DNA from: Burkholderiaceae bacterium
GTDB taxonomy: Bacteria > Pseudomonadota > Gammaproteobacteria > Burkholderiales > Burkholderiaceae_C
Length of the DNA stretch: 7,212 bases
NCBI GenBank assembly: GCA_017999135.1
Contig: JAGOBT010000157.1
Location: 1-7,212 of the forward strand
Reading direction: 5' to 3'
This document shows, piece by piece, positions 1 through 5,607 of this stretch (position 1 is its first letter; each line of letters begins with the position of its first letter). Made by a program: the position numbers and the translations under genes. The notes under the pieces are model-generated. The model saw only the letters and a list, made by a program, of their open reading frames with translations, was not told where the DNA came from and ran no database searches.

Positions 1-50
1 GCGCATTCGTAATGCGAAGGTCACCAGTTCGATTCCGGTCACCGGCACCA
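1..50 (+). tRNA. tRNA-Thr(CGT), 3' part only
   Basis: This is the 3' portion of a threonine tRNA reading ACG codons; the acceptor 5' strand and D-arm lie before the window. The anticodon loop TTCGTAA is at 6-12, giving anticodon CGT at 8-10, closed by CGCA/TGCG. The T-loop TTCGATT is at 28-34, the 3' acceptor strand CACCGGC at 40-46, the discriminator A at 47, and an encoded CCA at 48-50. From memory, the anticodon arm and variable region match enterobacterial thrW closely. The T-stem (23-27 with 35-39) contains one A-C mismatch at bases 26 and 36. The identification is firm; the gene is truncated only by the window edge. Confidence 0.93.
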
Positions 51-70
51 GAACAACAAAGAACCAGAGA

Positions 71-97
71 GGGCTTGGCATCTGCCAGGCCCTTTTT
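71..97 (+). terminator. Rho-independent terminator after tRNA-Thr
   Basis: A 9-bp stem (GGGCTTGGC at 71-79 with GCCAGGCCC at 84-92, one G-T wobble) closes a 4-nt loop ATCT and is followed directly by five T (93-97). It starts 20 nt after the tRNA CCA end, so it most likely ends the tRNA-Thr transcript. The next gene begins only 41 nt beyond the T-run. Confidence 0.85.
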
Positions 98-138
98 CGT
101 TCCTGTGCCGCATCCACTCTCCAGACCTGAATCCACCC

Positions 139-381
139 ATGCCCGCACCCCAGATTCCTGCCAACCTCGACGGCCTGGCCATGGCCGACCTGCAGCGCCT
201 GCTGGCGCAGACCGACGCCGCCATCGCGGAACGCCGGGTGGAGGAACTGAAGGTGCTGGCCGACGGCTTTGCCCGCAAGCTGGCGGTCAACGGCTTTTCG
301 GTCAAGGAAGGCATCGACGCGCTGAAGCCGTACATCGGCAAGAACCTGGCGCCGCAGCCGCGGCAAGGCCAGTCGGCCTGA
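139..381 (+). CDS. Small H-NS-like protein lacking a DNA-binding tail (hypothetical)
   Basis: This encodes 80 residues. Residues 10-50 (from LDGLAMADLQ to roughly FARKLAV) form a charged amphipathic helix with heptad-like leucines. They resemble the N-terminal oligomerisation segment of betaproteobacterial H-NS-family proteins, which often begin with a 'L..L.L.EL..L.AQ...EI..R' pattern. The C-terminal AT-hook-like DNA-binding motif of that family (aromatic, Gly-Arg-Gly-Arg-Pro-Pro) is absent; the protein ends KPYIGKNLAPQPRQGQSA. If the resemblance is real, it could form mixed oligomers with full-length H-NS and modify silencing, but that is inference. There is no Shine-Dalgarno sequence before ATG 139. 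I prefer it to ATG 181 because it keeps the conserved-looking LDGL segment. The aldolase-family gene follows after 24 nt on the same strand, so they may be co-transcribed. It is probably a real gene; the function is uncertain. Confidence 0.7.
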   Translation: MPAPQIPANLDGLAMADLQRLLAQTDAAIAERRVEELKVLADGFARKLAVNGFSVKEGIDALKPYIGKNLAPQPRQGQSA

Positions 382-405
382 TCACCCTCACCGGAGACAC
401 CCGCC

Positions 406-1197
406 ATGCCCGCAGCCACCCCCTTGCGCCGCCATGGCGGCATGTCCGACGCCGAACGCCAGGTGCGTGAAGACCTGGCCGCCGCCTACCGCCTGGTGGC
501 GCTGTGCGGCATGGACGACAGCATCTACACCCACATCTCGGCGCGCGTGCCCGGCACCGACGACCAGTTCCTGATCAACCCCTACGGCTGGCTGTTCCGC
601 GACATCACCGCGTCGTCGCTGGTGAAGATCGACCTCGAAGGCCGCATCGTCGAACCCACCGACGACGACGTGAACCCCGCCGGCTTCACCATCCACAGCG
701 CGGTGCACGCCGCCCGGCATGACGCCACCTGCGTGCTGCACACCCACACCGTGGCGGGCGTGGCGGTGTCGTCGCTGGCCGGTGGCCTGCAGCCCTGCAA
801 CCAGTGGGCGCTGCAGTTCTACGACCGCGTGGCCTACCACGCGTTCGAGGGCATCGCGCTCGACCTGGACGAGCGCGCGCGCCTGGTGGCCGACCTGGGC
901 CCGACCAAGCGCGCGCTGATCCTGCGCAACCACGGCCTGGTGACGCTGGGCCGCACCGTGGCCGAGGCCTTCATCCTGATGCACAACCTGGACCGCGCCT
1001 GCCGCGTGCAACTGGCCATCCAGGCCAGCGGCCAGCCGGTGCACCCGGTGCCGCATGAGGTGGCCGAGCGCACCGCGCTGCAGTACGAGAGCGGCAGCAA
1101 CAAGCGCCTGCCCGGCCAGCCCGACCCGCATGCACGCGAATGGCGCGGCTTCCTCAAGCGGCTGGAGCCGGGCCCCAGCACCAGCTTCCGCGACTGA
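406..1197 (+). CDS. Class II aldolase/adducin family protein
   Basis: This 263-residue protein has the class II aldolase/adducin N-terminal domain fold, which in known members uses a zinc ion to cleave or epimerise sugar phosphates (fuculose-1-phosphate aldolase, ribulose-5-phosphate 4-epimerase). The zinc-binding His pair is visible in LHTHT (His112, His114) and the third ligand in RNHGLVTLG (His176). The segment before them reads NPAGFTIHSAVHAARHD (90-106). The catalytic Glu of fuculose aldolase falls at Gly93 in my alignment by eye, so the classical aldol chemistry may not apply. The length fits the uncharacterised proteobacterial subgroup of about 250-265 residues. The start at 406 is supported by GGAGA at 393-397; an in-frame ATG at 442 is possible. 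The substrate is unknown. The 3' end converges with the MDR oxidoreductase 18 nt away. Confidence 0.9.
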   Translation: MPAATPLRRHGGMSDAERQVREDLAAAYRLVALCGMDDSIYTHISARVPGTDDQFLINPYGWLFRDITASSLVKIDLEGRIVEPTDDDVNPAGFTIHSAVHAARHDATCVLHTHTVAGVAVSSLAGGLQPCNQWALQFYDRVAYHAFEGIALDLDERARLVADLGPTKRALILRNHGLVTLGRTVAEAFILMHNLDRACRVQLAIQASGQPVHPVPHEVAERTALQYESGSNKRLPGQPDPHAREWRGFLKRLEPGPSTSFRD

Positions 1198-1215
1198 ACC
1201 AGGCCGCTCGGTGCG

Positions 1216-2220
1216 CTACTCCGGCGCCACCTGCACCAGGCGCTTGCCGATGGCCTCGCCCTTGAACAGGCCCACCAGCGCCGCCGGCGCCTGCGCCAGC
1301 CCGCCGGACACGATGTCCTCGTCGAACCACAGTTCACCGCTGCGCAGCCAGGGCGCCACCCGCGCCAGGTAGGCCGGCAGCTGGTGCACATGGTCGTAGA
1401 TGATGAAGCCGGTCATCGTGATGCGCTTGGTCAGCACCGCCTGCAGGCCGCGGATGCCGGCGTCGCCCTCGGTGTTGTAGGCCGAGATCATGCCGCACAC
1501 CGGGAAGCGCGCCGCCACGTTGGCATGGCGCAGCGCGGCCTCCAGCGTGGTGCCGCCCACGTTGTCGAAGTAGACGTCGATGCCCTGCGGGCAGTGGGTG
1601 CGCAGCGCCTCGTCCAGCGGCGTGGCGTTGTAGTTGAAGACGGCGTCGAAGCCGCCGCGTGCCAGCAGGTGCGCCCGCTTGGCGTCGCTGCCCACCGAGC
1701 CCACCACCCGCGCGCCCGCCCGCTTGGCAAACTGCCCGGCCAGCTGGCCCACCGCACCGGCGGCGGACGAGACATACACCGTGTCGCCCGGCACCGGCTT
1801 GCCGATCTGCATCGCGCCCACCCAGGCGGTGAGTCCGGGCATGCCCAGCACCGACACCGCGTGGCTGATGCGCCCCAGCGCCGGGTCGATCTTGTGCAGG
1901 CCTTCGCCGCGCGGCACCGCGATGCGTTCGGCCCAGTCGAGGAAACCCCAGACGCAGTCGCCCACCTGGAATCGGGCGTTGCGCGACGCGATCACCCGCG
2001 CCACCACGCGCGAGACGATGGTCTGCCCCAGCGCAAAGCCCGGCGCGTAGGACGGCCCCTCGTTCATGCGGCCGCGCAGGTACGGGTCCAGCGACAGGTA
2101 GATGGCCTGCAGCAGCACCCCCTCCGGGGCCAGCTCGGGTTCGGGCCCCTGCTCCAGGGCGAAGCAGCCCTCGTCGACCCAGCCCACGGGCCGCCTGGCC
2201 AGCACGATGCGTGTGTTCAT
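1216..2220 (-). CDS. NADP-dependent zinc-independent MDR oxidoreductase (CurA/PTGR-like)
   Basis: This 334-residue protein belongs to the medium-chain dehydrogenase/reductase superfamily, subgroup of NADPH-dependent alkenal/enone reductases (curcumin reductase CurA, prostaglandin reductase, leukotriene B4 dehydrogenase). Such enzymes reduce the C=C bond of alpha,beta-unsaturated carbonyls in the cytosol. Visible hallmarks are SLDPYLRGRM (43-52), the nucleotide-binding turn SAAGAVGQ (152-159) followed by GARVVGSVGS (169-178), and DVYFDNVGG (215-223). The C-terminus has the family-typical LVGLFKGEAIGKRLVQV (315-331). No catalytic or structural zinc-binding cysteines are seen. The length is close to the usual 330-345. 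It is last in a three-gene minus-strand cluster, 28 nt after the DUF2805 gene. No strong ribosome binding site is visible. Physiological substrate unknown. Confidence 0.92.
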   Translation of the reverse strand: MNTRIVLARRPVGWVDEGCFALEQGPEPELAPEGVLLQAIYLSLDPYLRGRMNEGPSYAPGFALGQTIVSRVVARVIASRNARFQVGDCVWGFLDWAERIAVPRGEGLHKIDPALGRISHAVSVLGMPGLTAWVGAMQIGKPVPGDTVYVSSAAGAVGQLAGQFAKRAGARVVGSVGSDAKRAHLLARGGFDAVFNYNATPLDEALRTHCPQGIDVYFDNVGGTTLEAALRHANVAARFPVCGMISAYNTEGDAGIRGLQAVLTKRITMTGFIIYDHVHQLPAYLARVAPWLRSGELWFDEDIVSGGLAQAPAALVGLFKGEAIGKRLVQVAPE

Positions 2221-2248
2221 CGGCCCACTGTAGCGCGCAGCGCCGCCT

Positions 2249-2452
2249 TCAGCGCCCCGGCTTGCCCCGGGTGCGCGCCACCCACACCTTGTAGGCGTTG
2301 GGCGTCAGTTCGCGCTTGAGCAACTGCACCACCTGCCCGTGGTTCAGTCCGTGCAGGCGCAGCACACGGTCGAACGGGGGCTGGTCGTCCCAGGCGGTGG
2401 CGATGATGCGCTCGATCTCGTCGGGCGACAGCCGAGGCACGGGTTTCGCCAT
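2249..2452 (-). CDS. DUF2805 / TIGR03643 family protein
   Basis: This 67-residue protein matches the pattern I know for the TIGR03643/DUF2805 family. It has an acidic helix DEIERIIATAW (11-21), then WDDQPPFD (21-28), then a helix-turn-helix-like stretch HGLNHGQVVQLLKREL (34-49), and the ending PNAYKVWVARTRGK (51-64). The family has no assigned function. The spacing suggests a small helical, possibly nucleic-acid-binding module, but that is inference. ATG 2452 lies 4 nt after the stop of the upstream saccharopine-dehydrogenase-like gene, with GGTGGA about 11 nt before it, so translation is probably coupled. An open frame extends upstream to 2530, but that part only shadows the neighbouring gene and is rich in Cys and Trp, unlike the family. 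Confidence 0.85.
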   Translation of the reverse strand: MAKPVPRLSPDEIERIIATAWDDQPPFDRVLRLHGLNHGQVVQLLKRELTPNAYKVWVARTRGKPGR

Positions 2453-2456
2453 GGCG

Positions 2457-3686
2457 TCAATCCACCAGCGTGAAGCGCAGGCCGGCATGGGCCTGCAGAC
2501 GGCGCAGCAAGGCCAGGCCCATGGCGGCACCGGGCGTCCACACGCCGCCGGGCGTGGACTGGCGCGGCACGTCCTGCAGCAGGCACAGCGCGGCCTCGGT
2601 CAGCATGCGCGAGGTGGAGCCATAGCCCGGGTCCCGGTCGCCATGCACGGTGGCGGTCAGGCTGCGGCCGTCCAGCGTCTGGCCGGTGAACAGCAGGTCG
2701 TAGCTGCCAGACTCCCGCTGGTGCTGGCTCGGGCCCTGCCCCGGCTGCGGCAATGCCAAGCGGCCGATCAGTGCCCGGCTGGGCCGCCAGCCCAGCGCCA
2801 GGTTCTGCAGCCGGGTGCCGCCGGCCAGCAGCTCTGCCATCAGCCGGCCTGACAGGCCGCTGCCGGTGACCAGGCGCTCGTCATAGGCGAAGTCTCGCCC
2901 CCAGGGGTGGCCGCGCAATGCATTGCTGCGGTGCACGTTCTTGGTGTTGATCATCGCCATCACGAACGGGCCGCTCCAGGCGCCGCCGGGCCCATCCTGG
3001 TGCGCACCACCGCCATCGGGCTGCACCGGGCCGCGGAAGCCCGGCGTCAGGGCGAACGGATCGGCCAGCAGGCGGGCTGCGGCCGGGTCGCCATCAACCA
3101 CATCCAGCGTGGCCAGCAGGCTGGCTGCGGTGCCGCCGGACACCCCGCCGCGCATGCGCTGCACGCGGCCCTGCACCCGCTGCAGCGGCTGGCCGAAGCG
3201 CTGCAGTGCCTCGGTCTGCAGGAACAGCACGCCCAGGTCGAACGGCACCGAGTCGAAGCCGCAGCTGAACACGATGCGTGCCCCGCTGGCGGCGGCCGGC
3301 GCCTGCAGCTGGCGGATCATCTGCGCCATCCACAGCGGCTCGCCGCACAGGTCGACATAGTCGGTGCCGGCCTCGGCGCAGGCGGTGGCCAGCGCGGTGC
3401 CGTGGCGGGTGTACGGGCCGACCGTGGTGATCACCACGCGCGTCTGGCGCACCAAGTCGGCCAACGCGGCGGGGTCGGTGGCATCGGCGGTCAGCAGCGG
3501 TACATCATCGGGCGCGCCGATGGCCTGGCGCACCGCAGCCAGCCGTTCGGCGCTGCGACCGGCCAGCGCCCAGCGGAAGCCGGCACCGGCCTGGGCACGC
3601 GCCAGCAGCACCTCGGCAACGAGGCGGCCGGTGAAGCCGGTGGCGCCGAACAGCACCACATCGACGGGCAGGGAGGGGTTGTGCAT
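2457..3686 (-). CDS. Saccharopine dehydrogenase-like NADP-binding protein (trans-acting enoyl reductase type)
   Basis: This 409-residue protein (counted from ATG 3686) has a Rossmann NAD(P)-binding N-terminus: VDVVLFGATGFTGR at 8-21, then ALAGRS at 40-45. It continues with TTVGPYTRHG (87-96), YVDLCGEP (110-117), GFDSVPFDLG (143-152), GGVSGGTAAS (180-189) and, near the C-terminus, GDRDPGYGSTSRM (349-361). This series is typical of the saccharopine-dehydrogenase-like family that includes the mycobacterial trans-acting enoyl reductase of phenolglycolipid synthesis. It is not expected to be a lysine-pathway saccharopine dehydrogenase. The substrate may be an unsaturated acyl chain or a lipid, by inference. 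The frame stays open upstream through ATG 3704 to TTG 3731; I chose 3686 because homologous sequence begins just after it, but no start has a clear ribosome binding site. It heads a cluster with the DUF2805 and MDR reductase genes and is divergent from slyX. Confidence 0.9.
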   Translation of the reverse strand: MHNPSLPVDVVLFGATGFTGRLVAEVLLARAQAGAGFRWALAGRSAERLAAVRQAIGAPDDVPLLTADATDPAALADLVRQTRVVITTVGPYTRHGTALATACAEAGTDYVDLCGEPLWMAQMIRQLQAPAAASGARIVFSCGFDSVPFDLGVLFLQTEALQRFGQPLQRVQGRVQRMRGGVSGGTAASLLATLDVVDGDPAAARLLADPFALTPGFRGPVQPDGGGAHQDGPGGAWSGPFVMAMINTKNVHRSNALRGHPWGRDFAYDERLVTGSGLSGRLMAELLAGGTRLQNLALGWRPSRALIGRLALPQPGQGPSQHQRESGSYDLLFTGQTLDGRSLTATVHGDRDPGYGSTSRMLTEAALCLLQDVPRQSTPGGVWTPGAAMGLALLRRLQAHAGLRFTLVD

Positions 3687-3760
3687 GCAGGCATGGTCGC
3701 ACATGCACTGGCGCAGGACGGACGGCGACAATCCACTGCCGCCCTGCCCGCCCGACCACC

Positions 3761-3973
3761 ATGCCCACCCTGGAACAACGCCTCACCGACCTGGAAATCA
3801 AGTCCAGCTTCCAGGAAGACGCCCTGGACCAGCTGAACGCCGTGGTGGTGCGCCAGCAGCGGCAGATCGACGCCCTGCTGCGCGAACTGGCCACGCTGCG
3901 CGACCAGTTGCCCGATGCCGATGCGCCGCGGCCCTTCCGCAGCCTGCGCGACGACCTGCCGCCGCACTACTGA
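3761..3973 (+). CDS. slyX: SlyX family protein
   Basis: This 70-residue protein has the SlyX layout. An N-terminal coiled coil with regular hydrophobic heptads (LEQRLTDLEIKSSFQEDALDQLN, here 4-26, continuing to about 50) leads into a Pro-rich tail ending DDLPPHY (64-70), the usual family ending. SlyX is a small cytosolic protein of unknown molecular function, named for its position next to slyD in enterobacteria. Here slyD is not adjacent. The gene is divergent from the saccharopine-dehydrogenase-like gene with 74 nt between the starts, and no clear Shine-Dalgarno sequence precedes ATG 3761. A GC-rich hairpin begins 27 nt after its stop. Confidence 0.93.
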   Translation: MPTLEQRLTDLEIKSSFQEDALDQLNAVVVRQQRQIDALLRELATLRDQLPDADAPRPFRSLRDDLPPHY

Positions 3974-3999
3974 ACGCCGGCAGCTGGGCCCAGAAAGCA

Positions 4000-4030
4000 C
4001 AAAGCCCCGCGGGGCGGGGCTCAGGCTTTG
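4000..4030. terminator. Bidirectional GC-rich hairpin terminator
   Basis: A perfect 8-bp stem (AGCCCCGC at 4003-4010 with GCGGGGCT at 4014-4021) closes a GGG loop. An alternative outer stem pairs CAAAGCC (4000-4006) with GGCTTTG (4024-4030). On the plus strand it follows slyX and leads into CTTTGTTG. On the minus strand it follows tRNA-Ser and leads into CTTTGTGCTTTCT, a better T-rich tract. It therefore probably ends the minus-strand tRNA-Ser (and possibly accA-tilS-lysC) transcript and also slyX. Confidence 0.7.
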
Positions 4031-4063
4031 TTGCGTCCATCGGGCCTGCAGATACAGGCCAGG

Positions 4064-4156
4064 TGGCGGAGTCGGAGGGATTCGAACCCTCGATGGAGTT
4101 TTAAGCCCCATACTCCCTTAGCAGGGGAGCACCTTCGGCCACTCGGTCACGACTCC
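4064..4156 (-). tRNA. tRNA-Ser(GCT)
   Basis: This is a complete 93-nt class II tRNA with encoded CCA, reading AGC and AGU codons. The acceptor stem GGAGTCG pairs perfectly with CGACTCC, with discriminator G, then CCA. The anticodon stem CTCCC/GGGAG encloses the loop CTGCTAA (plus-strand 4118-4124), giving anticodon GCT. A long variable arm pairs ATGGGG with CTCCAT (one G-T pair), as expected for serine tRNAs. The T-arm is GAGGG-TTCGAAT-CCCTC. No irregular pairs are seen in the acceptor, anticodon or T stems. It lies 71 nt downstream of the lysC stop on the same strand. Confidence 0.97.
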
Positions 4157-4170
4157 GGGGCAAGACCCGC

Positions 4171-4176
4171 ATTCTA
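4171..4176 (-). promoter_or_regulatory. Possible -10 box of tRNA-Ser
   Basis: On the minus strand the hexamer TAGAAT matches the sigma-70 -10 consensus at five of six positions and sits 14 nt before the first base of the tRNA, allowing a short leader. No good -35 hexamer is seen at the expected spacing (about 4194-4199 reads CCGAAA). It would allow tRNA-Ser transcription independent of lysC. It rests on one hexamer, so it is tentative. Confidence 0.4.
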
Positions 4177-4227
4177 GCCCAGCTCGCAGCCGGTTTCGGC
4201 GCGGTGGGGCCGGAAATCAACGGCTGT

Positions 4228-5502
4228 TCAGGCCACCGCCTCCGGCGCGTCCAGGCCGAAGGCCTTGTGCAGCGCACGCACGGCCAGTTCCATGTACTTC
4301 TCGTCCAGCACCACCGAGGTCTTGATCTCGCTGGTGGTGATCATCTGGATGTTGATGCCTTCTTCGGCCAGCGTGCGGAACATGGTGCTGGCCACGCCCA
4401 CATGGCTCTTCATGCCGATGCCCACGATCGACACCTTGCAGATGCGCGCGTCGGCGGTGAACTGGGCGGCGCCAGTGGCCGGCAGCACGGTGTTCTTCAG
4501 CAGGTCGTTCGTGCGCTGGAAGTCATTGCGGTGCACGGTGAAGCTGAAATCGGTGCGGCCGTCGTGCGACACGTTCTGCACGATCACGTCCACGTCGATG
4601 TTGGCCGCCGCCACCGCGCCCAGGATCTGGTAGGCGATGCCGGGCTTGTCGGGCACGCCGACCACGGTGAACTTGGCCTCGTCGCGGTTGAACGCGATGC
4701 CTGAGACGACCGCTTGTTCCATTTTTTCGTCTTCCTCGAAGGTGATCAGGGTGCCGGAGACGGCTTCCTCGTCGATGTTGATGTCCCAGGGCGTGAAGCT
4801 GGACAGCACACGCAGCGGCACCCGGTACTTGCCGGCGAATTCGACCGAGCGGATCTGCAGCACCTTGCTGCCGAGGCTGGCCATCTCCAGCATCTCCTCG
4901 AAGCTGATGGTGTGCATGCGCCGGGCCTCGGGCACCACGCGCGGGTCGGTGGTGTAGACGCCGTCGACATCGGTGTAGATCAGGCACTCGTCGGCCTTCA
5001 TCGCCGCCGCCACGGCCACGGCCGACGTGTCGCTGCCGCCGCGGCCCAGCGTGGTGACATTGCCGCTGCTGTCGATGCCCTGGAAGCCGGTGATGATCAC
5101 CACCTTGCCGGCGGCCAGGTCGGCGCGCACCTTCGCATCGTCGATGGCCTCGATGCGGGCCTTGGTGTAGGTGCTGTCGGTCTGGATCGGCACCTGCCAG
5201 CCGCCGTAGCTGACGGCCGGCTGGCCTTCGGCCTGCAGCGCCAGGGCCAGCAGGCCCACGCTGACCTGCTCGCCGGTGGCGGCGATGGCATCGAGCTCGC
5301 GCATCGCGGCGGCGTCCAGTTGGGCGGGCTGCAGTTCCTTGGCCAGGCCCAGCAGGCGGTTGGTCTCGCCGCTCATCGCGGAGGGGACGACCACCATCTG
5401 GTGGCCGGCACGGGCCCATTTGGCCACGCGCTTGGCGACGTTGCGGATGCGCTCGGGCGAGCCCATCGACGTGCCGCCGTACTTGTGAACGATCAATGCC
5501 AT
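4228..5502 (-). CDS. lysC: Aspartate kinase (LysC)
   Basis: LysC phosphorylates L-aspartate with ATP, the first step to lysine, methionine, threonine and diaminopimelate. The 424-residue product has an N-terminal kinase domain (about 1-250) with KYGGTSMGS (7-15), [10 protein letters not shown] (41-50), ATGEQVS (75-81), GRGGSDTSA (153-161) and [12 protein letters not shown] (177-188). Two ACT domains follow, at about 265-345 ([19 protein letters not shown] at 309-312) and about 355-415 ([14 protein letters not shown]). The length fits the monofunctional, lysine/threonine-inhibited class. There is no fused homoserine dehydrogenase. The ATG at 5502 follows CCUCCAACC, with no Shine-Dalgarno sequence. 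It is the third gene after accA and tilS, 102 nt beyond tilS. A second in-frame start at Met261 may give a separate regulatory beta chain (see that entry). Confidence 0.97.
   Translation of the reverse strand: MALIVHKYGGTSMGSPERIRNVAKRVAKWARAGHQMVVVPSAMSGETNRLLGLAKELQPAQLDAAAMRELDAIAATGEQVSVGLLALALQAEGQPAVSYGGWQVPIQTDSTYTKARIEAIDDAKVRADLAAGKVVIITGFQGIDSSGNVTTLGRGGSDTSAVAVAAAMKADECLIYTDVDGVYTTDPRVVPEARRMHTISFEEMLEMASLGSKVLQIRSVEFAGKYRVPLRVLSSFTPWDINIDEEAVSGTLITFEEDEKMEQAVVSGIAFNRDEAKFTVVGVPDKPGIAYQILGAVAAANIDVDVIVQNVSHDGRTDFSFTVHRNDFQRTNDLLKNTVLPATGAAQFTADARICKVSIVGIGMKSHVGVASTMFRTLAEEGINIQMITTSEIKTSVVLDEKYMELAVRALHKAFGLDAPEAVA
4720..4737 (-). promoter_or_regulatory. Putative internal ribosome binding site and start for aspartokinase beta subunit
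   Basis: Minus-strand GAGGAAG (4731-4737) lies 8 nt before an in-frame ATG (4720-4722, codon 261 of lysC), with an A-rich spacer ACGAAAAA. Translation from here would give a 164-residue protein starting [10 protein letters not shown] and containing both ACT domains (4228-4722). In Corynebacterium glutamicum and Bacillus subtilis aspartokinase II, an internal start at the equivalent junction makes the beta subunit of an alpha2beta2 enzyme. The C. glutamicum beta chain begins with a similar MEEAV sequence, as I recall it. The caveat is that the Glu-Glu-Asp-Glu-Lys codons themselves generate the purine-rich tract. Confidence 0.55.
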
Positions 5503-5601
5503 GGTTGGAGGAAGTGCGGGACTTCGTGCGGGGCTCCATCGGTGCCCGGCAGCCCGCTTGGGGCCCGTCAGGCGTGGCGCGGCCCCGGTGCGCAGCCTAT
5601 G

Positions 5602-5607
5602 ATTTTA
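5602..5607 (-). promoter_or_regulatory. Possible -10 box of a lysC promoter
   Basis: Minus-strand TAAAAT overlaps the TAA stop of tilS and matches the -10 consensus at five of six positions. Transcription starting about 7 nt downstream would give a lysC leader of roughly 90 nt. The hexamer at a 17-nt spacing reads TCGCCC, a poor -35. The AT-rich hexamer stands out in very GC-rich surroundings, but part of it is simply the stop codon, so this is tentative. Confidence 0.3.

Noticed and set aside
1..138. A tRNA-associated integration site (attachment site) at the 3' end of tRNA-Thr
   Set aside because: There is no integrase gene and no second copy of the tRNA 3' end in the window, and the downstream genes show the same base composition as the rest.
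388..1131. A 247-codon minus-strand frame opposite the aldolase-family gene
   Set aside because: It is rich in Gly, His, Val and Ala without motifs, while the plus-strand frame has the zinc-binding motifs and a Shine-Dalgarno sequence.
1384..2319. A 311-codon plus-strand frame opposite the MDR oxidoreductase
   Set aside because: It is antisense to a gene with clear family motifs and has a low-complexity His/Arg/Ala composition, so it is a shadow.
2453..2530. An N-terminal extension of the DUF2805 protein to 93 residues
   Set aside because: The extension overlaps the end of the upstream gene and is rich in Cys, Trp and Pro with no family similarity. ATG 2452 gives the usual family length.
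2907..3836. A 309-codon plus-strand frame opposite the saccharopine-dehydrogenase-like gene and running into slyX
   Set aside because: It has the same shadow composition. It overlaps slyX in a different frame, and the SlyX frame is the recognisable one.
4523..5539. A 338-codon minus-strand frame overlapping lysC in another frame, starting in the lysC leader
   Set aside because: The product is extremely Arg-rich, as expected from an out-of-frame reading of GC-rich lysC codons. The lysC frame has full family motifs.
5503..5604. A lysine riboswitch before lysC
   Set aside because: The gap is only 102 nt, too short for the lysine aptamer of about 170 nt, and shows none of its conserved core. 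Lysine riboswitches are not expected in this lineage.
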